This document shows, in pieces, positions 31,327 to 39,117 of a stretch of DNA of 64,000 nt (the first letter of the stretch is position 1; every line of letters begins with the position of its first letter). Source of the DNA: Chryseobacterium gleum (GTDB taxonomy: Bacteria > Bacteroidota > Bacteroidia > Flavobacteriales_D > Sanyastnellaceae); the NCBI GenBank assembly GCA_945881835.1, contig CAMCVP010000011.1, positions 1 through 64,000 on the forward strand. The letters are read 5' to 3'. The notes under the pieces were generated by a model. That model saw nothing but the letters and a program-made list of their open reading frames with translations. It made no database searches and was not told the DNA's origin. A program made the position numbers and the translations under genes.

Positions 31327-32274
31327 ATGAAAACTATTGTATTCGCAGAACACCACAACGGTAAATTCACGAAGTCTTCATTAGAAGCAGTTTCTTATGC
31401 TTCTGCATGGTCGGCTAGCGCAGGTGGAACTTGTATTGCCGTTACTTACGGAAACATTGACGCTTCAGTTTTAGGCACTGCTGGTGCTTCTGAAGTTTGG
31501 AAAATGGATGCATTGAATGCAGCAGACGGAGATCAAGTAACCAAGTTAATGTTGGCTGCTCAGAGAGAGTCTGGTGCAAACGCTATCATATTGTCTCACG
31601 ATTTAGTTGGGAAATCAGTTGCCCCTCGCCTATCTGTTCGTTTGAACGCTGGATTGGTTTCAGGTGCTACAGCAATTCCAGCTGGAAATACCGTGAAGAA
31701 AAATGTATTCTCTGGAAAAGCCATTGCACATGTAACCGTGAACTCTGAATTGAGCATTGTTACTGTCCTTCCAAATTCATACGGAGTAAATACTTCAGGA
31801 ACGGCGTGTGCTGTAAATGCATTCAGCGCCGAAGTTGGAACTGCACGCGTTCGTGTGAAAGAAGTTCGTGTTGAAGAAAGTGAATCTATTCCATTGCCAG
31901 AAGCAGATAAAGTTGTTTCAGCAGGTAGAGGAATGAAAGGCCCTGAGAATTGGGGAATGATTGAAGAATTAGCGAAGGAATTGAATGCTGCTACGGCGTG
32001 TTCACGTCCAGTTTCCGATATCGGGTGGCGCCCTCACCACGAGCACGTGGGACAAACAGGAATAGCTATTCGTCCGAACTTATACATTGCAGTTGGAATC
32101 AGCGGAGCTATTCAGCACTTGGCTGGAGTAAACGGATCGAAGGTTATTGTTGTCATTAACAAAGACCCTGAAGCACCGTTCTTCAAAGCAGCTGATTACG
32201 GAATTGTTGGAGATGCGTTCGAAGTGGTTCCACAATTAATAGCAGCGGCGAAAGCCTTCAACGCTACGAAATAA
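31327..32274 (+). CDS. etfA: electron transfer flavoprotein subunit alpha
   Basis: 315 residues from the ATG at 31327 (an in-frame TTG two codons earlier is less likely). N-terminal domain KTIVFAEHHNGKF; C-terminal FAD domain with VSAGRGMKGPENWGMIEELA, SRPVSDIGWRPHHEHVGQTG, YIAVGISGAIQHLAGVNGSK and VINKDPEAPFFKAADYGIVG, all hallmark ETF-alpha motifs. Partner of the preceding gene. Its stop codon overlaps the next start by one base. Confidence 0.95.
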   Translation: MKTIVFAEHHNGKFTKSSLEAVSYASAWSASAGGTCIAVTYGNIDASVLGTAGASEVWKMDALNAADGDQVTKLMLAAQRESGANAIILSHDLVGKSVAPRLSVRLNAGLVSGATAIPAGNTVKKNVFSGKAIAHVTVNSELSIVTVLPNSYGVNTSGTACAVNAFSAEVGTARVRVKEVRVEESESIPLPEADKVVSAGRGMKGPENWGMIEELAKELNAATACSRPVSDIGWRPHHEHVGQTGIAIRPNLYIAVGISGAIQHLAGVNGSKVIVVINKDPEAPFFKAADYGIVGDAFEVVPQLIAAAKAFNATK

Positions 32275-32858
32275 TGGCCGATAAGATTCAGCTAGACCTT
32301 GTAGATATTACCCCGAGCAGCAGCTCGAACGGGGCATATGTCATGGCTCTTACCGAAATAGCGGGTGCTCGAAGTTTGGCTATCGTTATAGGTCCGGCAG
32401 AAGCACACAGCATTGTTATCGTGATGGAAAAAATGCCCATCACCCGTCCGCTTACACACGACCTATTCGTTTCCCTTGCGGAAAATTTTGATATTCATGT
32501 GGAAGAAGTATTCATCTATCAGATGATTGACGGAATATTCTACGCACGCATCATTGTTCGTGGCAATGGAAAGACTATTGAGGTTGATTCACGCACGAGC
32601 GATGCAGTAGCTATAGCCATTCGCTTTGGCGCACCAATCTTTTGTGCGAAGGAAGTGATGGATGAAGTTGGAAGAGACATGCGTGCGTTAACGGAGGGAG
32701 ATGAGTTAAACTTCGATTTGGACATTACCGAAGAGGATCTAGAAGAAGAATTATCTCCGGAAGAAATCTCGAAGAAATTAGACGAAGCCCTGCTGAATGA
32801 AGATTATGAGTTGGCTTCGAAGCTTCGCGACGAGTTAGAAAAACGAAATAAAAAATAA
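32274..32858 (+). CDS. bifunctional nuclease family protein (DUF151) with UVR motif
   Basis: 194 residues. BFN/DUF151 domain at 1-140: VMALTEIAGARSLAIVIGPA, EAHSIVIVMEKMPITRPLTH, EVDSRTSDAVAIAIRFGAPI. A C-terminal UvrB/UvrC-like helix pair (about 165-190) reads LDEALLNEDYELASKLRDEL. Plant and thermophile members show both DNase and RNase activity; the UVR part may contact partner proteins. Its start shares a base with the etfA stop (TAATG), so translation is coupled. Confidence 0.87.
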   Translation: MADKIQLDLVDITPSSSSNGAYVMALTEIAGARSLAIVIGPAEAHSIVIVMEKMPITRPLTHDLFVSLAENFDIHVEEVFIYQMIDGIFYARIIVRGNGKTIEVDSRTSDAVAIAIRFGAPIFCAKEVMDEVGRDMRALTEGDELNFDLDITEEDLEEELSPEEISKKLDEALLNEDYELASKLRDELEKRNKK

Positions 32859-32876
32859 TGCTCCGATCCATAGGAT

Positions 32877-33395
32877 TTGAGTGATACCGAAACAATAAAG
32901 ACTATGGTTGGAATTATAATGGGAAGCAAGAGCGACTTGCGTATTATGCAAGAAGCTGCAGACGTCCTTTCGTTATTGAACGTCCCTTTTGAGATTAGTG
33001 TTGTCAGCGCGCATCGCACACCGGACCGCATGTTCGAGTATGCTAAGGGCGCCGCCAGTAGAGGTGTTCAGGTTATTATAGCCGGCGCCGGTGGGGCGGC
33101 GCATCTACCAGGAATGACAGCATCTTTGACTCCCCTTCCTGTTATTGGTGTTCCAATTAAATCTTCGAATAGTATCGACGGATGGGACAGTGTTCTCAGT
33201 ATTCTTCAAATGCCAGCCGGAGTTCCTGTTGCAACCGTTGCTCTCGATGGTGCGCGAAATGCTGGAATCTTGGCCGCGCAAATCGTTGCCGTTGCCGACG
33301 CGCAATTGATGCAACGCATCGCACAATTCAAAGATGAATTGAAGAAAAAAGTAATGGACTCGGTTTCCGAAGTGGAAGCCCTTTCAAAAAAATAA
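32877..33395 (+). CDS. purE: 5-(carboxyamino)imidazole ribonucleotide mutase (class I PurE)
   Basis: 172 residues from a TTG at 32877; the alternative ATG at 32904 would begin MVGIIMGSKSD and leave almost no N-terminus, while E. coli PurE has about ten residues before the core. Core motifs: GIIMGSKSDLRIMQEAA, VVSAHRTPDRMFEYAKGA, IAGAGGAAHLPGMTASLT, GVPIKSSNSIDGWDSVLSI. It converts N5-CAIR to CAIR in purine synthesis. A mini-frame of eight codons (ATG at 32858, TGA at 32882) links the previous stop to this start. purK is not adjacent. Confidence 0.92.
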   Translation: MSDTETIKTMVGIIMGSKSDLRIMQEAADVLSLLNVPFEISVVSAHRTPDRMFEYAKGAASRGVQVIIAGAGGAAHLPGMTASLTPLPVIGVPIKSSNSIDGWDSVLSILQMPAGVPVATVALDGARNAGILAAQIVAVADAQLMQRIAQFKDELKKKVMDSVSEVEALSKK

Positions 33396-33396
33396 T

Positions 33397-34287
33397 ATGG
33401 CTACTTTTATTCCTGGTGAAATTCCCGTTGGGAAATTACACCAATTGCTTTTAGGCAGTGTTGCTCCAAGACCCATTGCTTGGGTTAGCACCATTGACGA
33501 AAACGGAACTCCTAACCTCTCTCCGTTCAGTTTTTTCAACGTCTTTTCTGCCAATCCACCTATTGCTATTTTCTCTCCTGCACGCAGAGGACGTGACAAC
33601 ACGACCAAGCACACGTATGAAAATGTGAAGCTTGTTCCCGAATGCGTGATTAACATTGTGAATTACAACTTAGTTCAGCAATGCTCATTAAGTAGCGTTG
33701 AATATGCAGCTGGAGTAAATGAATTCATAAAGTCAGGTGTCACTGAATTAGCTTCAGAAGCCATTCGCGTTCCACGCGTTGCTGAATCGCCCATTCAATT
33801 GGAATGTAAGGTGAAGGAAGTTATTGAACTCGGAACTGAAGGAGGAGCAGGAAATCTTGTAGTCTGTGAAATTGTTCGTGTTCACATCAACGATTCCATT
33901 CTAGATGAAAACGGAAGAGTAGACATGTACAAAGCCGATCTTGTTGCGCGCGCCGGTGGAGACCTCTACGTGCGGGCAATTGACGGATTGTTCGAGGTAC
34001 CAAAGCCCAATGAAAAAATTGGAATTGGAATCGATGCATTGCCTGAAGACATTCGTCATTCGAATATCTTAACGGGAAACGATTTAGGCATGTTGGGCAA
34101 TTTGCAAGCCCTTCCAAATGAAACAGATGTAAATGAGTACAAGTTGCTAGAGCTTTCTGACTTATTTTTAGAACATGAAGGAAAAGCAGAGGCGTTGGAA
34201 CAAGCGCTTCATACCCGTGCAGCTGAATTATTAAAAAACAAAAATGTTATTGAAGCGGCATGTACGCTTCTTGCATTTAACAACTAA
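33397..34287 (+). CDS. flavin reductase-like FMN-binding protein
   Basis: 296 residues. The first 190 form the flavin reductase split-barrel: LLLGSVAPRPIAWVSTIDEN, NLSPFSFFNVFSANPPIAIF, the R-x-R segment ARRGRDNTTKHTYENV and IQLECKVKEVIELG. The last 90 residues, helical, are typical of the Bacteroidota members and of unknown role. Substrate unknown. One base separates it from the purE stop codon, so the two are cotranscribed. Confidence 0.87.
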   Translation: MATFIPGEIPVGKLHQLLLGSVAPRPIAWVSTIDENGTPNLSPFSFFNVFSANPPIAIFSPARRGRDNTTKHTYENVKLVPECVINIVNYNLVQQCSLSSVEYAAGVNEFIKSGVTELASEAIRVPRVAESPIQLECKVKEVIELGTEGGAGNLVVCEIVRVHINDSILDENGRVDMYKADLVARAGGDLYVRAIDGLFEVPKPNEKIGIGIDALPEDIRHSNILTGNDLGMLGNLQALPNETDVNEYKLLELSDLFLEHEGKAEALEQALHTRAAELLKNKNVIEAACTLLAFNN

Positions 34288-34298
34288 ATGCATTCCGC

Positions 34299-35564
34299 AT
34301 GATCAAGCAACGTCTAACCGCATTAAGTTTTCTTCAATTCTTTATTTGGGGATGTTGGCTCATTACAATAGGTGCCTTTTGGTTTGAAACCAAGCAATGG
34401 GGACCCGATCAGTTCGGAGTTATTTTCTCAACCATGGGAATCTCGGCTTTGTTCATGCCTGCGATTGCGGGTATTCTTTCAGACCGATTCATCAATGCTG
34501 AAAAGCTTTATGGTATTCTTCACATACTTGGTGGCGTTTGCTTGTTCTTCGTTCCAGCTTCGGCAACACCTGATGAAATGTTCTGGAGAATTTTGTTGAC
34601 CATGATTTTCTACATGCCTACTATTTCATTGTCGAACACAGTGGCTTATGCTATATTATCTAGAGAAGAAGGCATTGATGTCGTTAAGGCCTTCCCTCCT
34701 ATTCGTGTTTGGGGAACCGTTGGATTCATTGTCGCGCTATGGACTGTAAGTTTAACCGGAAATGAGACGCATGCCTTTCAATTTTATTTAGGTGGAATTG
34801 CCTCATTGATATTGGGTGTTTATTCATTCACATTACCCGCTTGTCCGCCTTTGGGGAAAAATATAGAGCGCAAAGGATTTATTCAAGCGTTTGGTCTACA
34901 TGCATTTTCTATGTTCAAAAATTATCGCTACGCGATTTTCTTTTTGTTTGCGATGCTGTTAGGAGCAGCGTTACAATTGACCAATGCATACGGAGATGTT
35001 TTCTTGCACAGTTTCGACAGTCTTTATTCCGATCCGAAACCTTTGGCGGTTCAATATCCGGCAATCATTTCAAGCATAGCACAAATCTCTGAAACCCTTT
35101 TCATTCTTGCCATTCCATTCTTCATGAAGAGATTTGGTATTAAGCAAATCATGATCATAAGCATGGTCGCGTGGGTTCTTCGTTTCGGATTGTTCGCGTT
35201 CGGTGATCCTGCAGGCGGATTGTGGATGATTGTGTTGTCTTGCATCATTTACGGAATGGCGTTCGATTTCTTCAACATTTCAGGATCGTTATTCATTGAG
35301 AAAAGTGTTGAACCGGGCATACGCTCTAGTGCGCAAGGACTATTCACCATGATGGTGAATGGCGTTGGCGCTGTTCTCGGAAGCCGCGCAAGCGGATGGG
35401 TAATGGAAAAATATTTCACGACCTACATCCCTGGTGAAAACGGAAAACAAATCGCACAAATCGATTGGCACAGCACTTGGCTTTGCTTCGCAGGCTATTC
35501 GTTGGTTGTGCTTGTCTTGTTTGTCCTTCTCTTCCGCGATCAAAAGCAGGTGCAATCCGCATAA
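34299..35564 (+). CDS. nupG: MFS nucleoside transporter (NupG/XapB type)
   Basis: 421 residues, about 12 membrane helices. Typical nucleoside:H+ symporter motifs: LSFLQFFIWGCWLITIGAFW at the start, GILSDRFINAEKL between helices 2 and 3, FPPIRVWGTVGFIVALW, and FNISGSLFIEKSVEPGIRSS near 325. It imports nucleosides by proton symport. It ends the plus-strand metabolic run and is followed by hairpin array R8. Confidence 0.88.
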   Translation: MIKQRLTALSFLQFFIWGCWLITIGAFWFETKQWGPDQFGVIFSTMGISALFMPAIAGILSDRFINAEKLYGILHILGGVCLFFVPASATPDEMFWRILLTMIFYMPTISLSNTVAYAILSREEGIDVVKAFPPIRVWGTVGFIVALWTVSLTGNETHAFQFYLGGIASLILGVYSFTLPACPPLGKNIERKGFIQAFGLHAFSMFKNYRYAIFFLFAMLLGAALQLTNAYGDVFLHSFDSLYSDPKPLAVQYPAIISSIAQISETLFILAIPFFMKRFGIKQIMIISMVAWVLRFGLFAFGDPAGGLWMIVLSCIIYGMAFDFFNISGSLFIEKSVEPGIRSSAQGLFTMMVNGVGAVLGSRASGWVMEKYFTTYIPGENGKQIAQIDWHSTWLCFAGYSLVVLVLFVLLFRDQKQVQSA

Positions 35565-35574
35565 CAGTCAATTC

Positions 35575-35732
35575 ACCAAAGGTGTCATCCGCAAAGCGGT
35601 CATCAATCGTAGATTGTCATCACAACGTGTTGTGTCATCCGCAAAGCGGTCATCAATCGTAGATTGTCATCACAACGTGTTTTGTCATCCGCAAAGCGGT
35701 CATCGCCTCTGGCGAATTGTTCATAACAATTG
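35575..35732. repeat. TCAT-punctuated mini-hairpin array (class 2)
   Basis: Nine hairpins joined by TCAT: CACC-AAA-GGTG; CCGC-AAA-GCGG; CAATC-GTA-GATTG; CACAAC-GT-GTTGTG; then CCGC, CAATC and CACAAC units again (the last with one mismatch); CCGC again; CGCC-TCT-GGCG. An AATTGTT-CAT-AACAATT hairpin follows without spacer. Three units form a 50-bp tandem repeat. It occupies most of the gap between the nupG stop and the DUF3127 gene. Confidence 0.85.
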
Positions 35733-35785
35733 CTTTCGAATCCTAACAAGACTTCCGATATTCGTAGTTCCTAAACAATTGTATT

Positions 35786-36172
35786 ATGTCATTAGAATTA
35801 ACAGGAACTTTAGTTAAGTTCTACGAAACAAAATCATTCCCTAGCGGATTCAGTATTCAAGAATTTGTGGTTCGCACAGACGAGCGTTACCCACAGGAAA
35901 TCCTTGTTCAAGCAGCAAAAGAAAAAATTGATGTGTTGAAGAATTTCAAGGAAAACGATGTGGTGAAAGTGAAATTCAATCTTCGTGGAAGAGAGTACAA
36001 CGGAAGACACTTCGTTTCTTTAGATATGTGGACAATGGATATTGCTGCTGCCGGAAATACTTCTGCAAGCAATCCTTCAACCATGGGCGGTTCATCTGCT
36101 CCAGTTTCTGCACCTGTAATGAACAACAATCCTGCAGACAACGGCGCTGACGGAGACGACTTGCCATTCTAA
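35786..36172 (+). CDS. DUF3127 protein with SSB-like acidic tip
   Basis: 128 residues. OB-fold-sized N-terminal domain of the Bacteroidota DUF3127 family: LELTGTLVKFYETKSFPSGF, REFVVRT-type QEFVVRTDERYPQEI, VKFNLRGREYNGRHFVSLDM. A flexible Ser/Pro/Asn linker leads to GDDLPF at the C-terminus, which resembles the DDDIPF tip of single-strand binding protein. Probably a single-strand nucleic-acid-binding protein that recruits partners through its tip. Seven bases separate it from the WYL regulator gene. Confidence 0.85.
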   Translation: MSLELTGTLVKFYETKSFPSGFSIQEFVVRTDERYPQEILVQAAKEKIDVLKNFKENDVVKVKFNLRGREYNGRHFVSLDMWTMDIAAAGNTSASNPSTMGGSSAPVSAPVMNNNPADNGADGDDLPF

Positions 36173-36179
36173 TTAAAAA

Positions 36180-37199
36180 ATGCCGGCCAATAAATACGCA
36201 CTTCTTCGCTACCGAATCATTGATCGTTGTTTAACGAACAAAGGGAAACCATTCCCCAGTAGAGAAGATTTGCGTGAGGCCTGTGCAGATGCATTATACG
36301 GCTCTGGAGCCGATCAGATTTCATTGAGCACCATAGACAAAGACATATGGGCCATGAAGAACGAAAGTGAGTTGGGCTATTACGCTCCTATCGAATATCA
36401 CAGAACTCACAAGGGGTATCATTATACCGAAGAAGACTATTCCATCAACGAATTAAACTTGGTTGAAGAAGACGTGGAGGCCATTCGCTTCGCTGCGGCT
36501 ATCTTGAATCAGTTTAGACATGTGCCTCTACTTTCTCAATACGAAAGCGCCGTTGACAAGATTATTCAACGCGTTAATTTGAATTCATCCATTGAAGAGG
36601 AAAAACACAAAGCGTTAATTCAATTTGAAACAAGTACGGTTAGTCAAGGAAACGAATTCCTTGGACCATTGCTTGAAGCCGCGAAATCGAAGATTGCTTG
36701 CACCTTGTTTTATCAGAGCTTCAAAGAGAATGAAGTGAAACAATATTCTATTCATCCTTTGTTGTTGAAGGAATATTTAAACCGTTGGTATCTCGTAGCG
36801 TTCGTTCCTGAGCGCGATAAAATTCTAACGTTCGGATTGGAGCGAATGATTTCCATTGAAACAAGTAAATCGAAGTTTACTGTTCCAAAAGAATTTTCTC
36901 CGGAAACGTTTTTTCAATACAGCATGGGAATCTCTGAAAGCACCGGTAAACCAGAGAAGATAGAACTACGGTTTTCTGCTGTAGCAGCAAAGTTGGTAGA
37001 GACCCAACCTCTTCATTCTTCACAAAAGAAATTAAAAGAATCGAAAGAAGGAACTGTTTTTCAATTTGAATTGCATCCGTGCCAAGAACTTTACAATTTC
37101 ATTCTCAGTTATGGAAATGAAGTAGAAGTGATGAAACCTTCTTCCCTTCGAAAAGAAATTTTACGTCGCCTCGATCTCGCGATGAAAAATTACAGTTGA
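36180..37199 (+). CDS. WYL-domain transcriptional regulator
   Basis: 339 residues. The N-terminal 75 residues resemble a winged helix (YRIIDRCLTNKGKPFPSRED, then ISLSTIDKDIWAMKNESE). The WYL domain at about 160-235 shows YSIHPLLLKEYLNRWYLVAF, with the Trp-Tyr-Leu signature, and KILTFGLERM. WYL proteins sense ligands or nucleic acid and often respond to DNA damage. Cotranscribed with the DUF3127 gene. The two together hint at single-strand DNA sensing, which is an inference. Confidence 0.87.
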   Translation: MPANKYALLRYRIIDRCLTNKGKPFPSREDLREACADALYGSGADQISLSTIDKDIWAMKNESELGYYAPIEYHRTHKGYHYTEEDYSINELNLVEEDVEAIRFAAAILNQFRHVPLLSQYESAVDKIIQRVNLNSSIEEEKHKALIQFETSTVSQGNEFLGPLLEAAKSKIACTLFYQSFKENEVKQYSIHPLLLKEYLNRWYLVAFVPERDKILTFGLERMISIETSKSKFTVPKEFSPETFFQYSMGISESTGKPEKIELRFSAVAAKLVETQPLHSSQKKLKESKEGTVFQFELHPCQELYNFILSYGNEVEVMKPSSLRKEILRRLDLAMKNYS

Positions 37200-37200
37200 A

Positions 37201-37737
37201 TTATCCCAGTCGTTTCAAATCAAAATACATTGCAATAGTTTCTGTATTTGATTGAATTGCATTCAGAAGAACAAAGTCATTCCGTTTATAGAAATTCAAC
37301 TGCTTTGTTTTATTGTAGGCGTCAATCAATAAAAGTCTCGATGCAGACTTCTGATTCAAACGAGTGAAACCTTTAATAAAGTCCATCATTGAATAGGCTA
37401 ATCCAGTACCTTGATACTTTTTGGTAATCCCTAAACGACCAATCTTAATTGCTGGATAATGTCTAATTCTCTTTTCATTTGGAATTTTATTGTGTCTGTG
37501 AAAACGATTCCAAATCGTGTTCTCATATCCTTTATCATTCAAACTGTCGTTTAATAGACTAAAGAATGCAACGACCTGATTGTCTTTGGTAAAAACATAA
37601 GTTACCGCGAATTGCTCCCTTTGAAAATTGAGTGCATCATTGATTAGAAAATCATTTATTTCATGTTCGTCACAATCGAAGTCTAACAAACAATGATTTT
37701 CATTCAAGGCCTCGAATGTAAAATCTTCAACAAGCAT
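37201..37737 (-). CDS. GNAT-family acetyltransferase, possible TacT-type toxin
   Basis: 178 residues of the GNAT fold. The acetyl-CoA loop is IGRLGITKKYQGTGLAYSMM (residues about 98-117, with Q-x-T-G). N-terminal segment FDCDEHEINDFLINDA and C-terminal LNFYKRNDFVLLN match the toxin-like group that acetylates aminoacyl-tRNA in TacAT/AtaRT systems. A 51-codon gene lies 5 bp upstream on the same strand, as expected for an antitoxin partner. Its 3' end abuts that of the WYL gene. Confidence 0.75.
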   Translation of the reverse strand: MLVEDFTFEALNENHCLLDFDCDEHEINDFLINDALNFQREQFAVTYVFTKDNQVVAFFSLLNDSLNDKGYENTIWNRFHRHNKIPNEKRIRHYPAIKIGRLGITKKYQGTGLAYSMMDFIKGFTRLNQKSASRLLLIDAYNKTKQLNFYKRNDFVLLNAIQSNTETIAMYFDLKRLG

Positions 37738-37742
37738 AATCG

Positions 37743-37898
37743 TTACTTAGACTTTGACAACACCCTTTCGACTAAAGAGAAAATCCTTTGCCTTTCAGCA
37801 TCTGAAACCTTATGCTTTTCAACATTTGAAATAGCTTGATTAAAAAGCCAAGAAGCTTTTCCTTCAATCGGTTCTGTTATTTTAATTGGCTTTGCCAT
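37743..37898 (-). CDS. small protein upstream of GNAT gene, putative antitoxin
   Basis: 51 residues: starts MAKPIKITEPIEGKASWLF and ends VERVLSKSK. Predicted helical and basic, no ribbon-helix-helix motif that I can identify with confidence. It has its own TAaaTTTG box seven bases before the ATG, and only 5 bp separate its stop from the GNAT start. Role as an antitoxin or transcriptional repressor is inferred from position and size. Confidence 0.6.
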   Translation of the reverse strand: MAKPIKITEPIEGKASWLFNQAISNVEKHKVSDAERQRIFSLVERVLSKSK

Positions 37899-37905
37899 GA
37901 CATTA

Positions 37906-37913
37906 CAAATTTA
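37906..37913 (-). promoter_or_regulatory. -7 promoter box (TAaaTTTG) of GNAT module
   Basis: Exact TAnnTTTG on the minus strand, seven bases before the ATG at 37898. Confidence 0.5.
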
Positions 37914-38047
37914 ATATTTTCTCGAAAGTAAAATCAAATTTTCATTTAGTATTTTTTCTCTTATGCCAGAAAATAGAATAAATCCGCTGTACCGATTATC
38001 ATTAATCAAATACAGCTCGCATAAAGATTCCTAAAAGAATTTTTCAC

Positions 38048-38072
38048 CTCGTAAATCCATTACAATGTGAAG
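38048..38072. repeat. upstream motif shared with 16495-16519
   Basis: CTCGTAAAT, variable base, CATTACAA, variable base, GTGA; 22 of 25 positions identical with the copy upstream of the gene at 16535. Here it is also flanked by TTCAC and GTGAA arms. Confidence 0.55.
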
Positions 38073-38099
38073 GGTGTGCTTTGAAGAAAATTCAAAGAC

Positions 38100-38342
38100 A
38101 TGCAAAACCTAACACAAATTCAAGACGTTAAAATGTACATCGAATCCTTTCTTCAACCACAAGGATTGAACACTTACGCTTGGGAGAACACCAAGCAAAC
38201 AGCGATGGAAGTATGGGAATGTCATTTAAAGAACAGACCGGTTCGTAGAAACTTAAACTTCTTGTGCAAAGAATTTTATCAAATGATTCGCAAACCCAAT
38301 GGAGAATACATTGTGCCGCGCAGTTCTTTTCGAACCATGTAA
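38100..38342 (+). CDS. small hypothetical protein
   Basis: 80 residues, soluble, mostly helical, with several Trp/Tyr/Phe residues and a basic patch (HLKNRPVRRNLNFLCKEFYQ). No family recognised. It precedes the ccm genes but has its own upstream region, which shares a 25-bp motif with that of the unrelated hypothetical gene at 16535. It ends 34 bp before the ccmB start and its 3' region contains the ccmB promoter box. Confidence 0.55.
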   Translation: MQNLTQIQDVKMYIESFLQPQGLNTYAWENTKQTAMEVWECHLKNRPVRRNLNFLCKEFYQMIRKPNGEYIVPRSSFRTM

Positions 38343-38364
38343 TCTGCTTTTAACGCGTTGCTCT

Positions 38365-38372
38365 TATCTTCG
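38365..38372 (+). promoter_or_regulatory. -7 promoter box (TAtcTTCG) of ccmB, leaderless geometry
   Basis: TAnnTTCG followed by four bases and the GTG start at 38377. Confidence 0.5.
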
Positions 38373-38376
38373 CGAA

Positions 38377-39039
38377 GTGAAAGCCGTTTATATCCTATTC
38401 AAAAAAGAGTTTCAACTTGACATGCGTAAAAAGCAATTGCTTTTTGGCATCTTACTCTTCGTGCTTTCTACCGTTTTCACTTGTTACCTTTCGCTTGAAA
38501 AAATTGAGGACTCGAAAGTCCTTGCGGCGTTGTTCTGGATTGTTGGACTCTTTGCGGCCTTCAACGCCATGCAGAAATCATTTCAACAAGAACAAAGCGG
38601 AACAGATAAGTTACTATACACCTTGGCTTCACCAAGACAAGTCTGGATAGCCAAAGCCACGTATTACTCGCTTCTCATTTTAGTTTTAAACCTTCTTTCA
38701 ATTTTACTCTTCTCCCTTTTCTTCGGTGCCAACATCTGGTCTCGAACTTCAATGGACTTGCTCCTTCTATCCGTGTTCTTAGGAAGTATTGGATTGGGAA
38801 CTGCACTTACTTTCCTATCTGCCCTATCGTTTAAAGCCAATGGTTCTGCCTCGCTTACTGTTGTGCTCGGATTTCCCGTATTGATGCCTTTTCTTTTCTC
38901 TTTGACTTCCGTTACCCTGAACATTCTAGACGGAGCCTCCTGGCAAGTGGCTTCCTTCGGAATTATGCTCTTAGCAGGGTTGTTTCTAACCACTACAATC
39001 ATGTCGTTATTCTTGGTTCCATTCTTTTGGAAGTCTTGA
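38377..39039 (+). CDS. ccmB: haem exporter subunit CcmB
   Basis: 220 residues from a GTG at 38377, giving the usual CcmB opening VKAVYILFKKEFQLDMRKKQ; a longer reading from 38299 lies over the preceding gene. Six hydrophobic helices. LFGILLFVLSTVFTCYLSL and LLYTLASPRQVWIAKATYYS match the family. CcmB is the membrane subunit of the CcmABCD complex that releases haem-loaded CcmE. ccmA is not in the window. First gene of a ccmB-C-D-E-F run. Confidence 0.88.
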   Translation: MKAVYILFKKEFQLDMRKKQLLFGILLFVLSTVFTCYLSLEKIEDSKVLAALFWIVGLFAAFNAMQKSFQQEQSGTDKLLYTLASPRQVWIAKATYYSLLILVLNLLSILLFSLFFGANIWSRTSMDLLLLSVFLGSIGLGTALTFLSALSFKANGSASLTVVLGFPVLMPFLFSLTSVTLNILDGASWQVASFGIMLLAGLFLTTTIMSLFLVPFFWKS

Positions 39040-39093
39040 TAATTCGCACCTTTTTTTTCATTTGTTTCGAAGCTTTCGTGCGTAATTTCGCCC

Positions 39094-39117
39094 GTGAACA
39101 ATTCCATTCTTGAATGA
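39094..39117 (+). other. possible leader mini-frame before ccmC
   Basis: A GTG three bases after a TAatTTCG box (39083-39090) opens a seven-codon frame whose TGA overlaps the ccmC ATG (ATGA at 39114-39117). It could couple ccmC translation to a leaderless start. Speculative. Confidence 0.25.

Noticed and set aside
35575-35732. Array resembles a small CRISPR
   Set aside because: The constant part is only four bases, the variable parts are 9-17 bases and palindromic, and there are no cas genes.
35434-35817. Open frame of 127 codons on the plus strand across the end of nupG
   Set aside because: It is a shadow of the transporter gene extended by the in-frame TCAT array; no protein family matches.
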